NCBI GenBank assembly: GCA_030435675.1 | Contig: CM059625.1 | Location: forward strand, 12,834,001 to 12,898,000 | Source of the DNA: Steinernema hermaphroditum | Taxonomy: Eukaryota > Nematoda > Chromadorea > Rhabditida > Steinernematidae | Direction: 5' to 3' | Length of the DNA stretch: 64,000 nt | Shown: in pieces, positions 13,002 to 25,693 of the stretch | Layout of the letters: every line of letters begins with the position of its first letter | Position numbering within the stretch: position 1 is the stretch's first letter | The notes under the pieces: generated by a model | Seen by the model: the letters and a program-made list of their open reading frames with translations, nothing else | Told to the model about the DNA's origin: nothing | Database searches by the model: none | Made by a program: the position numbers and the translations under genes

Positions 13002-14506
13002 ATGTTCACACCGATCGGGAGCAGCCTTCTTTCCAGATGCAGTGACGTTCTCTACCGAGCGGCCGTTCGCAACTATCGTGCCGCAGTTCTGAAGGCAACC
13101 GGGGAAAATCTTGTTATCGAGGATTTGAAGTCCAGAAGTCCCAGAGACGATGAGGTATGTCCTGTGGAATAGGACTTGGAACTGTTCTGTTCCCTTTCTT
13201 CTCTGAGGGTTTTCACAAATTCTTCATATGCTAAAAATGGACCGTCGGCGTTTACATGTCCGATACTTTCTGCTTTGGTAGAAAAGAAAGGGGACTGAGG
13301 TTTCATGCATTAAAAAGCATTATATTACCAAGCAAATTGTTCTAATTCACCTTTTAATCATCCACCGTTTGGATTAGCGTGTGCCTGATATTGCTAAAAC
13401 TGCTCAACGAACATATCGCTAAAAGAACGAAAAAAAAGAAATGTGCTAGATGTTGGCTAATGTATCACATTGTAGATCGTTGTTGCAGTGGAAAGCGCTG
13501 GATTCAACTATGCCGATATCAACATGATCCATGGTAGATACCACCTATCTCCGACTCTGCCATTCGTCCCTGGATACGAACTTGCTGGTTTTGTGAAAGC
13601 AGTGGGCAGCAATGTAGAACGATTCAAAGAAGGCGACCGGGTCATGGCTGTTAGAACATCCGGAACCGGTGCCTTCGCCGAGGAGTGTGCCATAAACAAG
13701 GATGAGCTGATATTCAACGTTCCCTATTCCATCGATTTCGATACAGCGGCGGCCCTCCCCGTCAGCTACGGAAGCGCATACTTAGCGCTAAAAAGCATGG
13801 CTACCCAACGACGAGGGTATGTTCATAAGCCCGTTCATCATTTTCTGAATTATTTCTTTCAGACATTCCGTCCTTGTCCTATCCAGTAGAGGTACTGTAG
13901 GCTTTGCGGCTATAGATCTCGCACAAAATGTGTTTGAATGCAAGGTCTTCGGCGCTAGCGATACAGAAGAGAAACTAGAAAAGTTACGTCAGACTGGAAT
14001 CCAGTCAACGATCAACTACACCAACGGCAATATGACGTCTGTTATCAAGAAGAGCACATTCGGCAAAGGCGTCGATGTGGTTATCGATACCGTTGGCGGA
14101 AAATCATGCCAAGAAGCCTTAGAGAGGTAGCATTCCGTATTCGTTTATGAAAGCTTTACACACATTTATAGCTTGAAAAGTGGCGGTGAACTCATAAGCT
14201 TGGGCTTCTCTTCTGGTGAAATCCCATCCATAAGCATGCTTGATCTCCACCGTCTTCAAGCTACCGTAACAGGTGTGTGCACACATAAGTGAAACATATT
14301 AAGAAATGTGACTGTTAGGAGTATGGCTCGGTGGCCGAACACATAAAGAAATGGAGTCAATCATGGAGACGCTTGTCGGGATGGTCGACGAAGGCTATAT
14401 CAGTTGCCACATTGAAAAGAAGTACGGACTGGAAGAAGTGAATAAGTGCGTTTTCGATGTAGAAGGCGGGAAAGTCTTTGGAAAGGCTGTGATAACTATG
14501 AAATAA
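13002..14506 (+). CDS. Zinc-less MDR family quinone oxidoreductase-like protein
   Basis: Five exons (13002-13154, 13476-13816, 13863-14126, 14172-14272, 14319-14506) encode 348 residues, a normal length for the NADPH:quinone oxidoreductase/VAT1 branch of medium-chain dehydrogenases. Seen in sequence: the GroES-like N-terminal half with AGFNYADINMIHGRY and PFVPGYELAG, then the Rossmann half with a GTVGFAAIDLA nucleotide-binding turn and DVVIDTVGG. Catalytic zinc ligands of alcohol dehydrogenases are not evident, as expected for this branch. The first 30 residues are basic and could be a mitochondrial targeting segment (inference). The substrate cannot be told from sequence. A polyadenylation-like AATAAA cluster directly follows the stop. 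Confidence 0.85.
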
Positions 14507-14685
14507 ATAATAAACCGTATAAAACATTAGATAGAGGGTACACTTAGATTGCAAAGCCTCATCAACGATGATTATCCGCGGGCTCGTATGCAATCGAACC
14601 ATAAATAAACAACGGACAGCACGCGCGTTATCACAGGGAGGGCAGTTAATGAACCACGTTCGAGGGCTCGGACAGGATGCTTTGG

Positions 14686-16172
14686 CTATTTCTGCTGTAC
14701 AATGTGCTCTTCTCCATTACTGCGCTCAGCATTTTTCACTTCATCGGACATGATGTCAATCTTCTTCAACAGAAGCGAAACAAAGGGATTCTCGGGGAGG
14801 TCGCCGAGATTCCTTTTGATCGATACCATCACAGCGACTAACCTCGCTTCCGTTGCCCTAAAAACTTCCTTCATCAATGTCCTCAAAGCAATCACTCCTA
14901 CCTGAAACCTCCACGATCCTTTATTAGCGATATGCAATACTTTTTTACTTCATTGTCTGTTGTACGCTGACGTAGGATGGCTAAATAAAGAATGGTTAAA
15001 ACGTTGTTGGTTGAGCAATAATAACAAGGCTATGACATGCAGGTTGCGCATTGTCGTGTCCGGGTATTCATATTGATTTGGAATAAAATGGTGTGTGTTT
15101 CAGATCGAAATATACATTAAGTATTGCGGTATCATTTTGCAATAGGTGAGCGGTATCATTTTAAGGCAACATGGTGTGCCTAAGAACCGAACATCAATCA
15201 AAAAAACTCTATAAGCGCTAATAAGATCATCCATATCATTACAAGTGACTAATGAAAGAGGGGCAAGAGTCAACAATCATCAATTAAAAATAAACACTAA
15301 ACGAGCCTTGCTTTAAGGTGCTATAATGACTTACCGAGGATCTCGTCATTCGCATCCCGGATGGAAGTCAGTGCACTTATGATCGGATGAGAAAACTTTC
15401 CCTCTGTGAGATCTTCTGCGAAACTCTTTTGTTTTGCGTAATCAGCAGAAGTAAGATTAATATAATCGTCTCGTATTTGGAAATAGACAGCCAAATTGTT
15501 GACCAAATCCGTGAAGTCGGTAGTGTGCTTGCTGAACAGTTGCATAAGCTGCACAGCAAGACTGAACAAGCCTCCCGTCTCTGAAATGAATTTATTGATT
15601 GTGTTTATAATAGACTAAGGCTATTTACTTTGTTTCACCATGTTCTCGTACTCCGTTTCAGTTGGACACGTATGAGTGTCTCTCCAATGCAGTTCCTTGC
15701 CTTGCCCACGGTGGAGTTCCAGCATCTTTTCTGCAAGATTCAGATGAACTTATTTAGTCGGCAGTCAGCTCTCTAGGTATTCTGATTGAAAGAGTAAAAA
15801 GTTACCTGAGAAGATTTCAATGGCGCGCGGATGGCCCAATTGAACACATTTTGACAATGCCATGAAGTACACATAGTTGGCAGCATTGATTGTAGCTGGC
15901 ACTCCGTAGATGTTGTGAGTCACAGGCAAGCCCCTGCGGAGGACGGAGTTATCCTCAATGTCGTCAATCATCAGCGAAGCGTTGTGGAGCATCTCCACCA
16001 GCTCCATGATTGTACTCAGCTTGGATTCTTCGATCCTGAGCCAATGATTGAACGCCTTCGACAATTCACTCCTGATCTGCTTTCCCGGCATTCGACGAAT
16101 ATAGTAAAAGGGCGCCAGCAGGACATCATCAGAAACGGAGTCGACCATGTTGAGGGATTCTCCGTTCTCCAT
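14686..16172 (-). CDS. ggps1: Geranylgeranyl diphosphate synthase
   Basis: The enzyme condenses isopentenyl and farnesyl diphosphate to geranylgeranyl diphosphate, used for protein prenylation. Exons: 15806-16172, 15629-15730, 15335-15580, then 14902-14980 and 14686-14881 in the model that keeps conserved residues. Visible motifs are PGKQIR, the first aspartate motif DDIED within [20 protein letters not shown], and the second aspartate motif QIRDDYINL with [11 protein letters not shown]. The short chain-length signature before the first motif fits a GGPP synthase. The junction between the last two exons is odd: keeping the conserved KKYC block requires a 20-nt GT...AG gap (14882-14901), while a conventional 47-nt intron (14902-14948) would delete that block. 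Both keep the frame. It lies tail-to-tail with the oxidoreductase gene. Confidence 0.9.
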
Positions 16173-16839
16173 CTCTCTTTACACTGGAATAGAAAATTAA
16201 CCTGTATGTTTCCATGTGAAAGTCGTTCCACTGTATTGCAATAGCACGCACAGTCAAAATGCGCAAACAAGGACGAATGCAGGAATTGCCAAAAGAGTAC
16301 ACGCTATTCACAACCAATGTGAACTTCGATCTGACACAAACCGCTTTCGCCCTCAGAGAACTATTGTTCCTCTTTGGTCGCGTGACTCATCATCCAGCCG
16401 CTTGCTCCTCACGGCAGTTAACCGGTCATCAATATACATTAGAGACAATTTCTCATCATCACCAACACGCGAAGCCTGAGCTTTTGTTTGCAAGCCTTTT
16501 TTTGGGGATTGATGCGAAATCCATGGCACTGTTACGGCGCAAACATAAATGTTACTCATGGCATAAATATATTTTAAACATGGCACTATTAGTCAAAAGC
16601 AGAGGAGAAACAGAAAAGGAGTCCAGGTTTAAGATCTACAAACACCAAGAATCATGGCTAAAGATAGCAAGGAATTTGTGATACCAACGACCTCGTTCTA
16701 TGAAACATGTACCAGTAACGCTGCAACATATACAGCCCAACACATACTACGATCCAGAGGACGGTAAAATACTTTATGATAGAGTTCATGAAATAACGAA
16801 ATAACGATGACTTCCAACAAAAATGCGCATTGCACACAC
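16173..16839. other. Intergenic, GGPPS upstream and SART3-like downstream
   Basis: This 667-bp stretch should hold the GGPPS promoter and the 3' UTR of the SART3-like gene. I see no credible coding sequence. Confidence 0.5.
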
Positions 16840-18975
16840 TTATAGGAATTTCCTAAACTCATCGTTTGATAATTTAGTTTTCTTAGGTTTCTCTCCGGAA
16901 TCTACATTCTTGTTTTCAGTTTCATCATTTCCGTTCGTCATCGAACCGATTCGTCGATGCATACCATGGCCCTTAATAGCCGGAGTCAGTTGATCTTTCT
17001 TTGGTGGATTGCTTAACGCAACTTTCACAGGGCGACCTAAACCAAATGGAATGAGAAAATGCATAATCAAAGAACCACTAACCGAGAATTTCAATAGCTG
17101 GAGAATTAATTGCTTTTTGAGCGGAACTCTCGCTGTCAAGCTCAACGTAAGCGCATCCCTTCGGCCTACCGGATTTGTGCGTGACGATACGTACCGCCTT
17201 AACGCTTCCAAAAGCACCAAATACTTCCTAAACACAAATGACAGTTTATCGTACAAGAGCAGTGCCTTACTCTAAGCTTTTCCTCACTGCAATCAAAATG
17301 CACATTAGAGACGTAAAGCTTGTTCTTTTCCAGTCCAACGGAGTACCGAAAATCGGACTTCCCAACATCTCCCTCCTTCTTTTTCTTGTACTTGGACACA
17401 AATACAGGTCTACCGTTCAACTTGACCCTGTCCTTCTTCAAGGCATTAGAAGCATCCTCGGCAGTATTGAATGTAACAGAACCGTAACCCTAAATTAACC
17501 ACACATGCGTAAATTCATAGTGCGTACGAACACAAACCTTGCTTTGCTTGCCTTTGCCAGCACCAGAAAGCCACACCTGTTTAACGTTGTCAAACAGCGA
17601 GGCTATTTCCTCTACAGTAGCATTATATCCCAAGTTGGAAACAAAAACAGTTGCTTGCTCATCGACATCTGCATTGATATCGTTGACTTCAGCATGAACC
17701 GAAACAATAATAGATGCAGGTCCCACAGTGGCATCACTAGAGCCGCTGTCAACGTCCATTTCTTCTGAACTCACATCGTCAATTTTAGGCTTCTTCGGCG
17801 TCATTACACTGTTTTTCGCAAGTCTCGACGGAATGGTAGGGACGACAAATCCGTCCTTATCCCTCTTGGCTACTGACTTTTCGGTATTCTCGTTATCTTC
17901 GGACAACAGTTGCAACTTCCTTTTGGCATGTAGCTTTGACCCATTTTCGCGACTAGCGACTGGTGAGTCTTTCTTGGTTTTGAGTGGACTCGCAGTTAAA
18001 CGCTGTACGCGCATCTGTTCATCACGCTGCTGGAGTCGCTTCGCTTGTGAGTTAACCTATAAGCAGGATACGTTGTTTCCGCACTGCAGCACAGACCAAC
18101 CTTCGAAAGAGCTTTACCCAGCTCTTCTAATGTACCCTCCTCGCGCTCGAACTGGATAAAATAATCGAAGAGCAAAAACGCGTTTTCAGTAACAGAGTTG
18201 ACTGCTTGATATAGCATGTGACGACAGCGAATCATATCCCGTCCAAAATGGCGTTCGTATGAAATTGCCTCAATAGCAACTTTAGGCTGCGTATTTCCTC
18301 CGGTCGCCAAAATATCTCTCACGATATCACGGGCCTGAAAATTGAATTGGTCAGTAATGAATTAAAATGTGCATGAATTACCTTTCCATAATTTTTTGTT
18401 GTTGAATAATGGAAGTAAGCATGCATGAGACGATACTTAAACATCTGGTCCCAAAAGCGGAACCTATGCGATAAGAATGTACACCCATCCTCAAAAGCTT
18501 CTTCGACAATACTGAAGTCTTTAGATTCGGACTGGACCACACGCCGCTTGAGGAGGAAAATGTACGTAGTGAACAAGGACCTTCCCCAATCCGGGTCCAC
18601 AATTGAGTTCTTCGCCACCTCCCACAGTTCTTCAATCTTTTCCGAAGATTCACCAGCGCGTTCATATGCAATAAGTGCAAGCTGCATGATTTCCGTTGAC
18701 ATGGGATTGACAATTACAGCACGCTCGTAAACTTCGGCAGCCTTCGAAGGGATCTTCAGACTATTATCCAACCAGTGCAGATATTTCAGCCACAGCAAGA
18801 CAACCGTTGGGTGAACAGACAGAGCCAATTCGAAAGCATCTTGAATGCTGCTGGGATCGCCTTTGTCCAGCTCAACTTCAATCAACTGGATGGCTACTTT
18901 CAAGTCGGCTTCATCTTTGCCGCCCTGTTGCACATCGGCAAAAATTACAGCACGTTCCGCTTCTGTGAACGCCAT
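16840..18975 (-). CDS. sart-3: SART3-like U4/U6 snRNP recycling factor (HAT repeats and two RRMs)
   Basis: Six exons (18382-18975, 18101-18334, 17538-18056, 17271-17489, 17083-17227, 16840-17036) encode about 635 residues. The order is HAT-type helical repeats in the first 270 residues, a basic/acidic linker with RVQRLTASPLK and nuclear-signal-like runs, RRM1 (ATVFVSNLGYNAT ... GYGSVTF), RRM2 (NKLYVSNVHFDCS ... GCAYVEL), and a C-terminal KLSNDEFRKFL that matches the LSm-binding tail of SART3/Prp24. The protein would reanneal U4 and U6 snRNAs in the nucleus. It is shorter than human SART3 (963 residues), with the loss in the HAT half. An acceptor-like TTCTCTTTCAG sits 10-15 nt before the chosen ATG, so an upstream exon is possible. 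Confidence 0.9.
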
Positions 18976-20553
<1,578 letters not shown>

Positions 20554-20930
20554 TTTATATACTTGTACTTTAATTGGTAATGCTAAAATAAGATATGTTC
20601 GTGTGTTGTTTTTGTTTGATTTGTGTTGCGTAGTGTCATTGGTCGGGCCTGTGCGTGGGACGGCCCTGTTTAGTTTACCTCGTCTTTTGTTTATGAATCA
20701 GTGTGCAAGCAACACTGAGGGTGATGTCGCTCGGCAAAGTTATTTAACGTGCATTGATACTTATGAATTAGCTCGTTTATGCGGTTTTATGCTGTCGATA
20801 ATGGCAGAATAGGAAAAGACCACTCGAAAGGACGTAAATTAATTAAAGATGGAAGAGAGAATAAGATTAAGTTGGTCACAGGAATACGATGGTAAGCTTA
20901 GCGACTTGGATGGTGATATTGGCGTCTTTT
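20554..20930. other. Short convergent intergenic region
   Basis: This 377-bp stretch lies between the ARF1 stop and the MEC-17 stop and holds both 3' UTRs. No gene seen. Confidence 0.5.
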
Positions 20931-21848
20931 CTACCAGAGCGGTTTGCTGCTAAGGATATGAGCCTTGCGTTGTTTAGCCTGATTGGCTCGGTTAGCGAGT
21001 GTTCCTTCGGTTGATGTGTCTGGGTCAATAGGGTTGCCCTGACCATGTCCTTTCGATTGATGCCCGGAAATGGCGCCTTCGAGCCAGCGCGATTCAGTCG
21101 TCCCATTTGGGTTTCCAATGCGGCGAGGGGTAGCGGGACGACGCCAGCCTTCCGGGGCCGATTCGTCTGCAAGTGTGCATGATTGCTTGGGATATTTAGA
21201 AAAGCTATGCTTACTTGAAGCCTGAATACAGTCGAAAAGTGGAGGAAAAACGACGAAATTTGTGTTTTGCCAAATGGCGTTGCTCAAGTCGTAGTGTTTG
21301 TTGAGGAACGCGAGTAAAGTGACCGTCGGACTGTCGAACGCCATCTTTTCGACTTTGGCACGCTCGGACTGCAGCATGAAGTCGAAGAGAGACTTGCCGT
21401 AGCCCTTACGCTGACCAGAGTGGTGCACATAGAAGTCAAGCAGGCAGAGAAGCTCTCCTTCGTAAGTGTTCCGATCGTTATCATACAGGAAAAGCTTCTT
21501 GCGTCCAACTTTTAGAAGGCCGATGAGACGGCTCACTGACTTTTCCCTATGCGGATCTTAGCCGTCGGACTGTGAAAGAAACACTTACTCATCGCGTTCC
21601 CAAACCAGATAAAGAGTGTTGTCCGAGACGATAAGCTTCTCGCAAGTCGTTAAGGGACACTTGATATTCATCGCCTGGGCAGACATTTTGCAAAGCTCGT
21701 CGATTGCTTGGTACAGGGTTTCGTTTCTACAGAGGTGCTTTCGAAAGAGAAGGAAGCTGAAAACTCACTGGAGCTGCTTGACTCGCATAGGGTCCAAACG
21801 GACCAATGACGGGCCCAGCATCGGCGTAAAATCGGCCTTCACTTCCAT
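20931..21848 (-). CDS. mec-17: Alpha-tubulin N-acetyltransferase (MEC-17/ATAT1)
   Basis: Four exons (21769-21848, 21589-21726, 21215-21531, 20931-21166) encode 256 residues. The enzyme acetylates Lys40 of alpha-tubulin in the microtubule lumen and is needed in touch neurons. Seen: the N-terminal ME-V-DF start, then the GNAT core [39 protein letters not shown] with the acetyl-CoA loop QRKGYGK, FDSPT, and FLNKHYDL ... NFVVF. The C-terminal tail is short, basic and Ser/Pro-rich. The last intron (21167-21214) is 48 nt, a multiple of three, and has no in-frame stop, so its retention would insert 16 residues. The acceptor of exon 3 (CAGTGAG) is weak and was chosen because it alone keeps frame. Confidence 0.93.
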
Positions 21849-22942
21849 GATGCACGACTGTTCGACGAGAAAAGAACGAACGTTTCTGGCGAGTGACTCC
21901 GGGGAGAATGCAGCCATCGCATCCTCTATGCACAGTCTGCTATTCCATGCATACTCGACGAGCCTACAGTGCACAAAGGAGCTATCTCCGCCCTCCGTCG
22001 CATCCGTTCATCAAGAAGGCGGGAGGCATTGCAAGCGTAAAAGACGACATTCAGAATTGCATAATGGGGGTACAGATGGATGTATACATACATGATTAGT
22101 TCTTATCATTCGTAACATCCCCAAAGTTACAAAAAAGAAGTCCGTAGAGGTGGTTCCAGAGTTGTACGTAATAAATCGAACAGAAAGTGAGAACTATGGT
22201 TGGAGTTTGACTAAAAAAAGCCGAGTCGAGTAGCGCTTCGTCGAGTGGCCGAGTCGACTGGAATCAAAAAAGCGACTCGGGTTCGAGTCAACCCAACCGA
22301 GTGCCAACCCCTGTGAGAACTGACCAACAGCGTATGGTGAACTTAAACATCTCTGACAATTATGGGTGTGTATTCTCCGTAAAAACCTTCTTTCCGAAAT
22401 CTGCAAAGGCCACTACAATGCGATTGTCCAATGCGCCAGACTTGATTCGAGCATTTTCCCGCCAACGGGAAGGATTTCCCTGCCCTTTCGTCAATTTCTA
22501 TTACATTATCGAGTTTGAAATTTGAGTGACTATAAAAACAAACTTGACTATAGCCAGGTCGGTAAGGGCTTTGCCAATAAATGCTATTGACTAGAAGTTG
22601 TTTATTTCGCCCATTTTCTCAGTGCTGTTTTAATGTGATGTTCCCTGAACTTTCTTCTTTTTACCGACTTTCCGGTAGAGGCGTAGACGGTTAGGAGCGA
22701 TTTTCATGACATTATCGAGTTTGAGATTTTGGTGATTTTCTAATTCTGGTAATACATCTGGAACGCTCGTATACAAGGGACACGTGGAAAACTCTCGAAA
22801 TCAGCCCAGAAAGGGCAATCTGCCTAGAAGGCTTCAACAACCTGTCTGCGAGACAGAGTCTCGTAGACAGCAAGTAGGCAATTCTGCAAAGAGCGACAAA
22901 TGCCGCATTCGGCTCTCCGGCTCCATTCGCGTCAGGTCGATA
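21849..22942. other. Divergent region between mec-17 and the SxIP-motif gene
   Basis: The region contains two diverged copies of a short element, around 22503-22530 and 22707-22737 (shared core ACATTATCGAGTTTGA). It also has a stretch at about 22200-22312 rich in GACTCG words that ends in CCAACCCCTG. From 22784 an open frame runs in phase into the downstream gene and could be extra coding sequence. Confidence 0.4.
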
Positions 22943-23601
22943 ATGTCCTTTGTTTCCACCAAAGAAGCTGGATGTCAACCCACCAAGCGTAAGTTGCTGG
23001 TATCGTTGCTAGATGAAACTGTATTGTCATTTTCAGGATCGAATGAAAGCGAACAAGACGATGAACCCCATGCAAAATCGGCCCGCGTGTCGAGAATCCC
23101 CGTTCTTGACCGCAAGAGCGATGCTGCGAGCACTCCGCTCCCGCCGAAGCCTAGCGATGGTATCTTTAACCCTCAATCTCTCGTTTTGCATTTCTGATTC
23201 AGGCCGCCTCGCATGGATGCCGATGCAGTTGAAGGATGGCAAGGCGCCTCGTATGCCGACTTCAAAAATCCCCATTTATATGCGCAAGAAGCGTGCTCTC
23301 AGCGCACCCCCCTCGCCAAAGGCTGCCAGTGGTATGTTTAACCTTCAATCTCTCATTTTGCATCTCTCATTCAGATACCGGTAGAGTTGCTCTTCAAGCA
23401 GGCACTTCAAGGATTCCTGTGCTGGTTCACAAAGGAATCCGTGAAGGACTCAAAACCGAGAATTATCCTGGCTCGCCGTCTACGTTTGCCGAGACTACCG
23501 CGTTTTTTACAACTAATCGCTTTCACCGTCAGCAATCCCGTTTGCCTCGCCCTACTTCCAAGGCCCAACAAAAAGAAAGCGAAAACGAGTCGGAGGTCTA
23601 A
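22943..23601 (+). CDS. Unrecognised small basic protein with repeated SxIP-type motifs
   Basis: I do not recognise the gene. A four-exon model fits exactly: 22943-22988, 23037-23159, 23203-23331, 23375-23601, all junctions phase 1, giving 174 residues. The protein is Ser/Pro/Lys/Arg-rich and disordered-looking. It repeats a short motif four times: SRIPVLDRKS, SKIPIYMRKK, SRIPVLVHKG and SRLPRPTSK. SxIP in a basic, Ser/Pro-rich context is the known ligand of EB1 microtubule end-binding proteins, so a plus-end-tracking role is a reasonable inference. Introns 2 and 3 are both 43 nt and differ at only about six positions, and the exon ends before them are alike, so an exon-plus-intron unit was tandemly duplicated. 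The start could instead be the in-frame ATG at 22784 (53 more residues). Confidence 0.6.
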
Positions 23602-25096
23602 GAAGTAAGGGGAAACCTAACCTCTTGCTCTTCGTTTATGTTGCCGTATATGGCATTATTACGATTTACGTATATAGATAATAATTATTGTTAATAAATA
23701 ATAATAAACGCTGCCAACGTATGTGCTCCTTAAAGCTTTTGTATTTCCAAGGAAGTGCAAGATGAATTGCTCGGCATTCCTCCTCCTCCGAATTAGATCG
23801 CACTGAAAAAGGCACGAAATCTGCGGTGCGTTCCAGGGAAAGAATCGCGTTTGCGCAAAATCGGTTTCGTGTTGTGCCCAGCATGCTTCCTTTCAGCAAG
23901 TTATATTCACGATGATTGAGGATCACTACTCCTTACGACTACAACTGTTCAAACATAACCGTCTTAGTCTTTACTTCAGTTTAATGCAGTTGTCCACACC
24001 GTTCGCTCTTCCTGTTGTGCACTTTCAGGGAGGCATTTCAATGAGTCACACCCATCTGGTTCATCGGCATCTGTGAAAGTGCAAACGCCAAACAGAGTAA
24101 AAAGTATCGACTGGATGCACTTTTGTATCGTCAGAGCCTCTGTGCGACAACGTTCGCCGCGCTCTCTCTAGCGATGTCAATTTCTAAATTTATTTAACGT
24201 TCCTAATAGAGTTGGGATTGACGTTGGTTTTTCGCTAACTATGACCATATGTTTGATAAGTGGTCTTCAGTTGCCTATGGACTCACGCAGATGGTTTGTG
24301 AAAGTTTTTGTTCGTATGTCACCGATTATTATTAACCGACTGTCACAGACTCTATTTGCATTTTGATTTTCGCTAAATACTGCTGCAGCTTTTGAAAACT
24401 CAAAGTCGACTTCTATTACTTCTTCGACTTGGTCACTGTACTTCTGTCAGTTGTTGTTTCAAGAAAGCGAGTTTCAGGGGTCAAACGCTTATGGTGCATT
24501 TAAACCTAGACATATTTCGATTAACTTTGATCATAGGTCCGTAATTGATTTGTGTATGATATGCGGAGTACGCTCTTAAAATGCGGCCTCTCTTTAATAG
24601 AACTAGAATTTCCCACAACTGAACGAGGTTGAAAGTGGACCTTAAGGTGTGAAAACACTTATTTTTCGCGCGACAGCTCCGTTTTCGCTCATCAGGAGGG
24701 AAAATGGACATGACTCCCTTGCATCCGCTTACGGCGACGATGACTGGCGTAATTTGTGCTCTTAACACCTCAGCCGTATCGTCCGCATGGCTCCGCCGCG
24801 CTTCTTCCCACTTCCCGCCCGGCGTTCCTTCGTTCACTCCGCTTACTCCTCCCTCAATCGCCCTTAGCCCCGTCCGGGGACACCAAATTGACGCCCGGCG
24901 ATAAAGAGCGAACGAAGTGAGTGAGGAAGACCCCGAGCTATCCTCCCCTCAAACTCCGCCCTGTGAACAACACGGACGATAGAGTCGCAAGCCGATTGCA
25001 GAACATTCCTATCGCTCTGCGCGACTTCAAGACGATGTGCCCAGCCCCCTGACCGGCCTTCGACCGATGCCTTCGTGACGGAGCGGCCAGAGTACC
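23602..25096. other. Intergenic, no gene recognised
   Basis: About 1.5 kb. A 118-codon frame on the minus strand (24481-24837) is open but I recognise no family in it; it may be chance or a repeat remnant. The rest is AT-rich with no coding signal. The last part probably holds the promoter of the Ly6-like gene. Confidence 0.4.
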
Positions 25097-25546
25097 ATGC
25101 TGACCGGAGTGGCGCGACTTCTCCTTTTGTCGTCGCTTCTGTCGATCGGCGCCGACTCCCTCGAGTGCATGAGCTGTGTGCGAACCCCTCACTCCACTCA
25201 GTTGGACCGATTCCGGGTGACCACCCGTCTGATCCGCCCGGAGTGCGAAATGGAACCGGTACCCTGTGATCGGGATCAAGACGCTTGCGTGACGATAAGC
25301 ATGCACGTCGGTTCCGGACAGTTCTGGATGGGTGCCGGCTGTGACCGTCGCTCCAATTTTCGGCACCTCCATTGCGAGAACGTGCGGACCTTGCAACGAA
25401 ACGTGCAGCTCGGAATCGTAAACGAACGCCGTGCAGTCCAGAGGGTCTGCGTGTGCGTCACTGACCGCTGCAACCGGGCATCCTCCAAATTCGCTCACCC
25501 TCCCCTGCTTCTGCTCTCCCTCGCCTTTTTGATGCTGCCACTGTAA
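25097..25546 (+). CDS. Ly6/uPAR-like secreted or GPI-anchored protein
   Basis: A single open frame of 149 residues. It has a signal peptide (LLLLSSLLSIGADS), then a cysteine-rich domain starting LECMSC and closing with VCVCVTDRCN, the pattern that ends three-finger Ly6/uPAR domains. A hydrophobic C terminus (LLLLSLAFLMLPL) follows, typical of a GPI-attachment signal. Proteins of this type act at the cell surface. The ligand cannot be inferred. No intron is needed, which is unusual among the neighbours. Confidence 0.75.
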   Translation: MLTGVARLLLLSSLLSIGADSLECMSCVRTPHSTQLDRFRVTTRLIRPECEMEPVPCDRDQDACVTISMHVGSGQFWMGAGCDRRSNFRHLHCENVRTLQRNVQLGIVNERRAVQRVCVCVTDRCNRASSKFAHPPLLLLSLAFLMLPL

Positions 25547-25693
25547 CCACGACGGGTTCATCTGCTCAACGGGTAACAAGTCTGCATCTCAATTCGGATC
25601 TCCACACCAAAGTGAGTGGACGTTGACATCAACATCAAGGAACTAGCAAGAAAACAAACCCGCGTATTAACAATAACAACAATAAGGCCTCCT

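Noticed and set aside
22262..22285. tRNA T-arm-like GGGTTCGAGTC
   Set aside because: The arms do not pair and no acceptor stem or anticodon arm surrounds it. No tRNA gene was found in the window.
22195..22312. Possible hAT element end (CCAACCCCTG preceded by GACTCG-rich sequence)
   Set aside because: No matching opposite terminus or target duplication found nearby. Kept only as a note.
24481..24837. A 118-codon minus-strand frame
   Set aside because: Open but with no family features, splice partners or conserved motifs. Possibly repeat-derived, not supportable as a gene.
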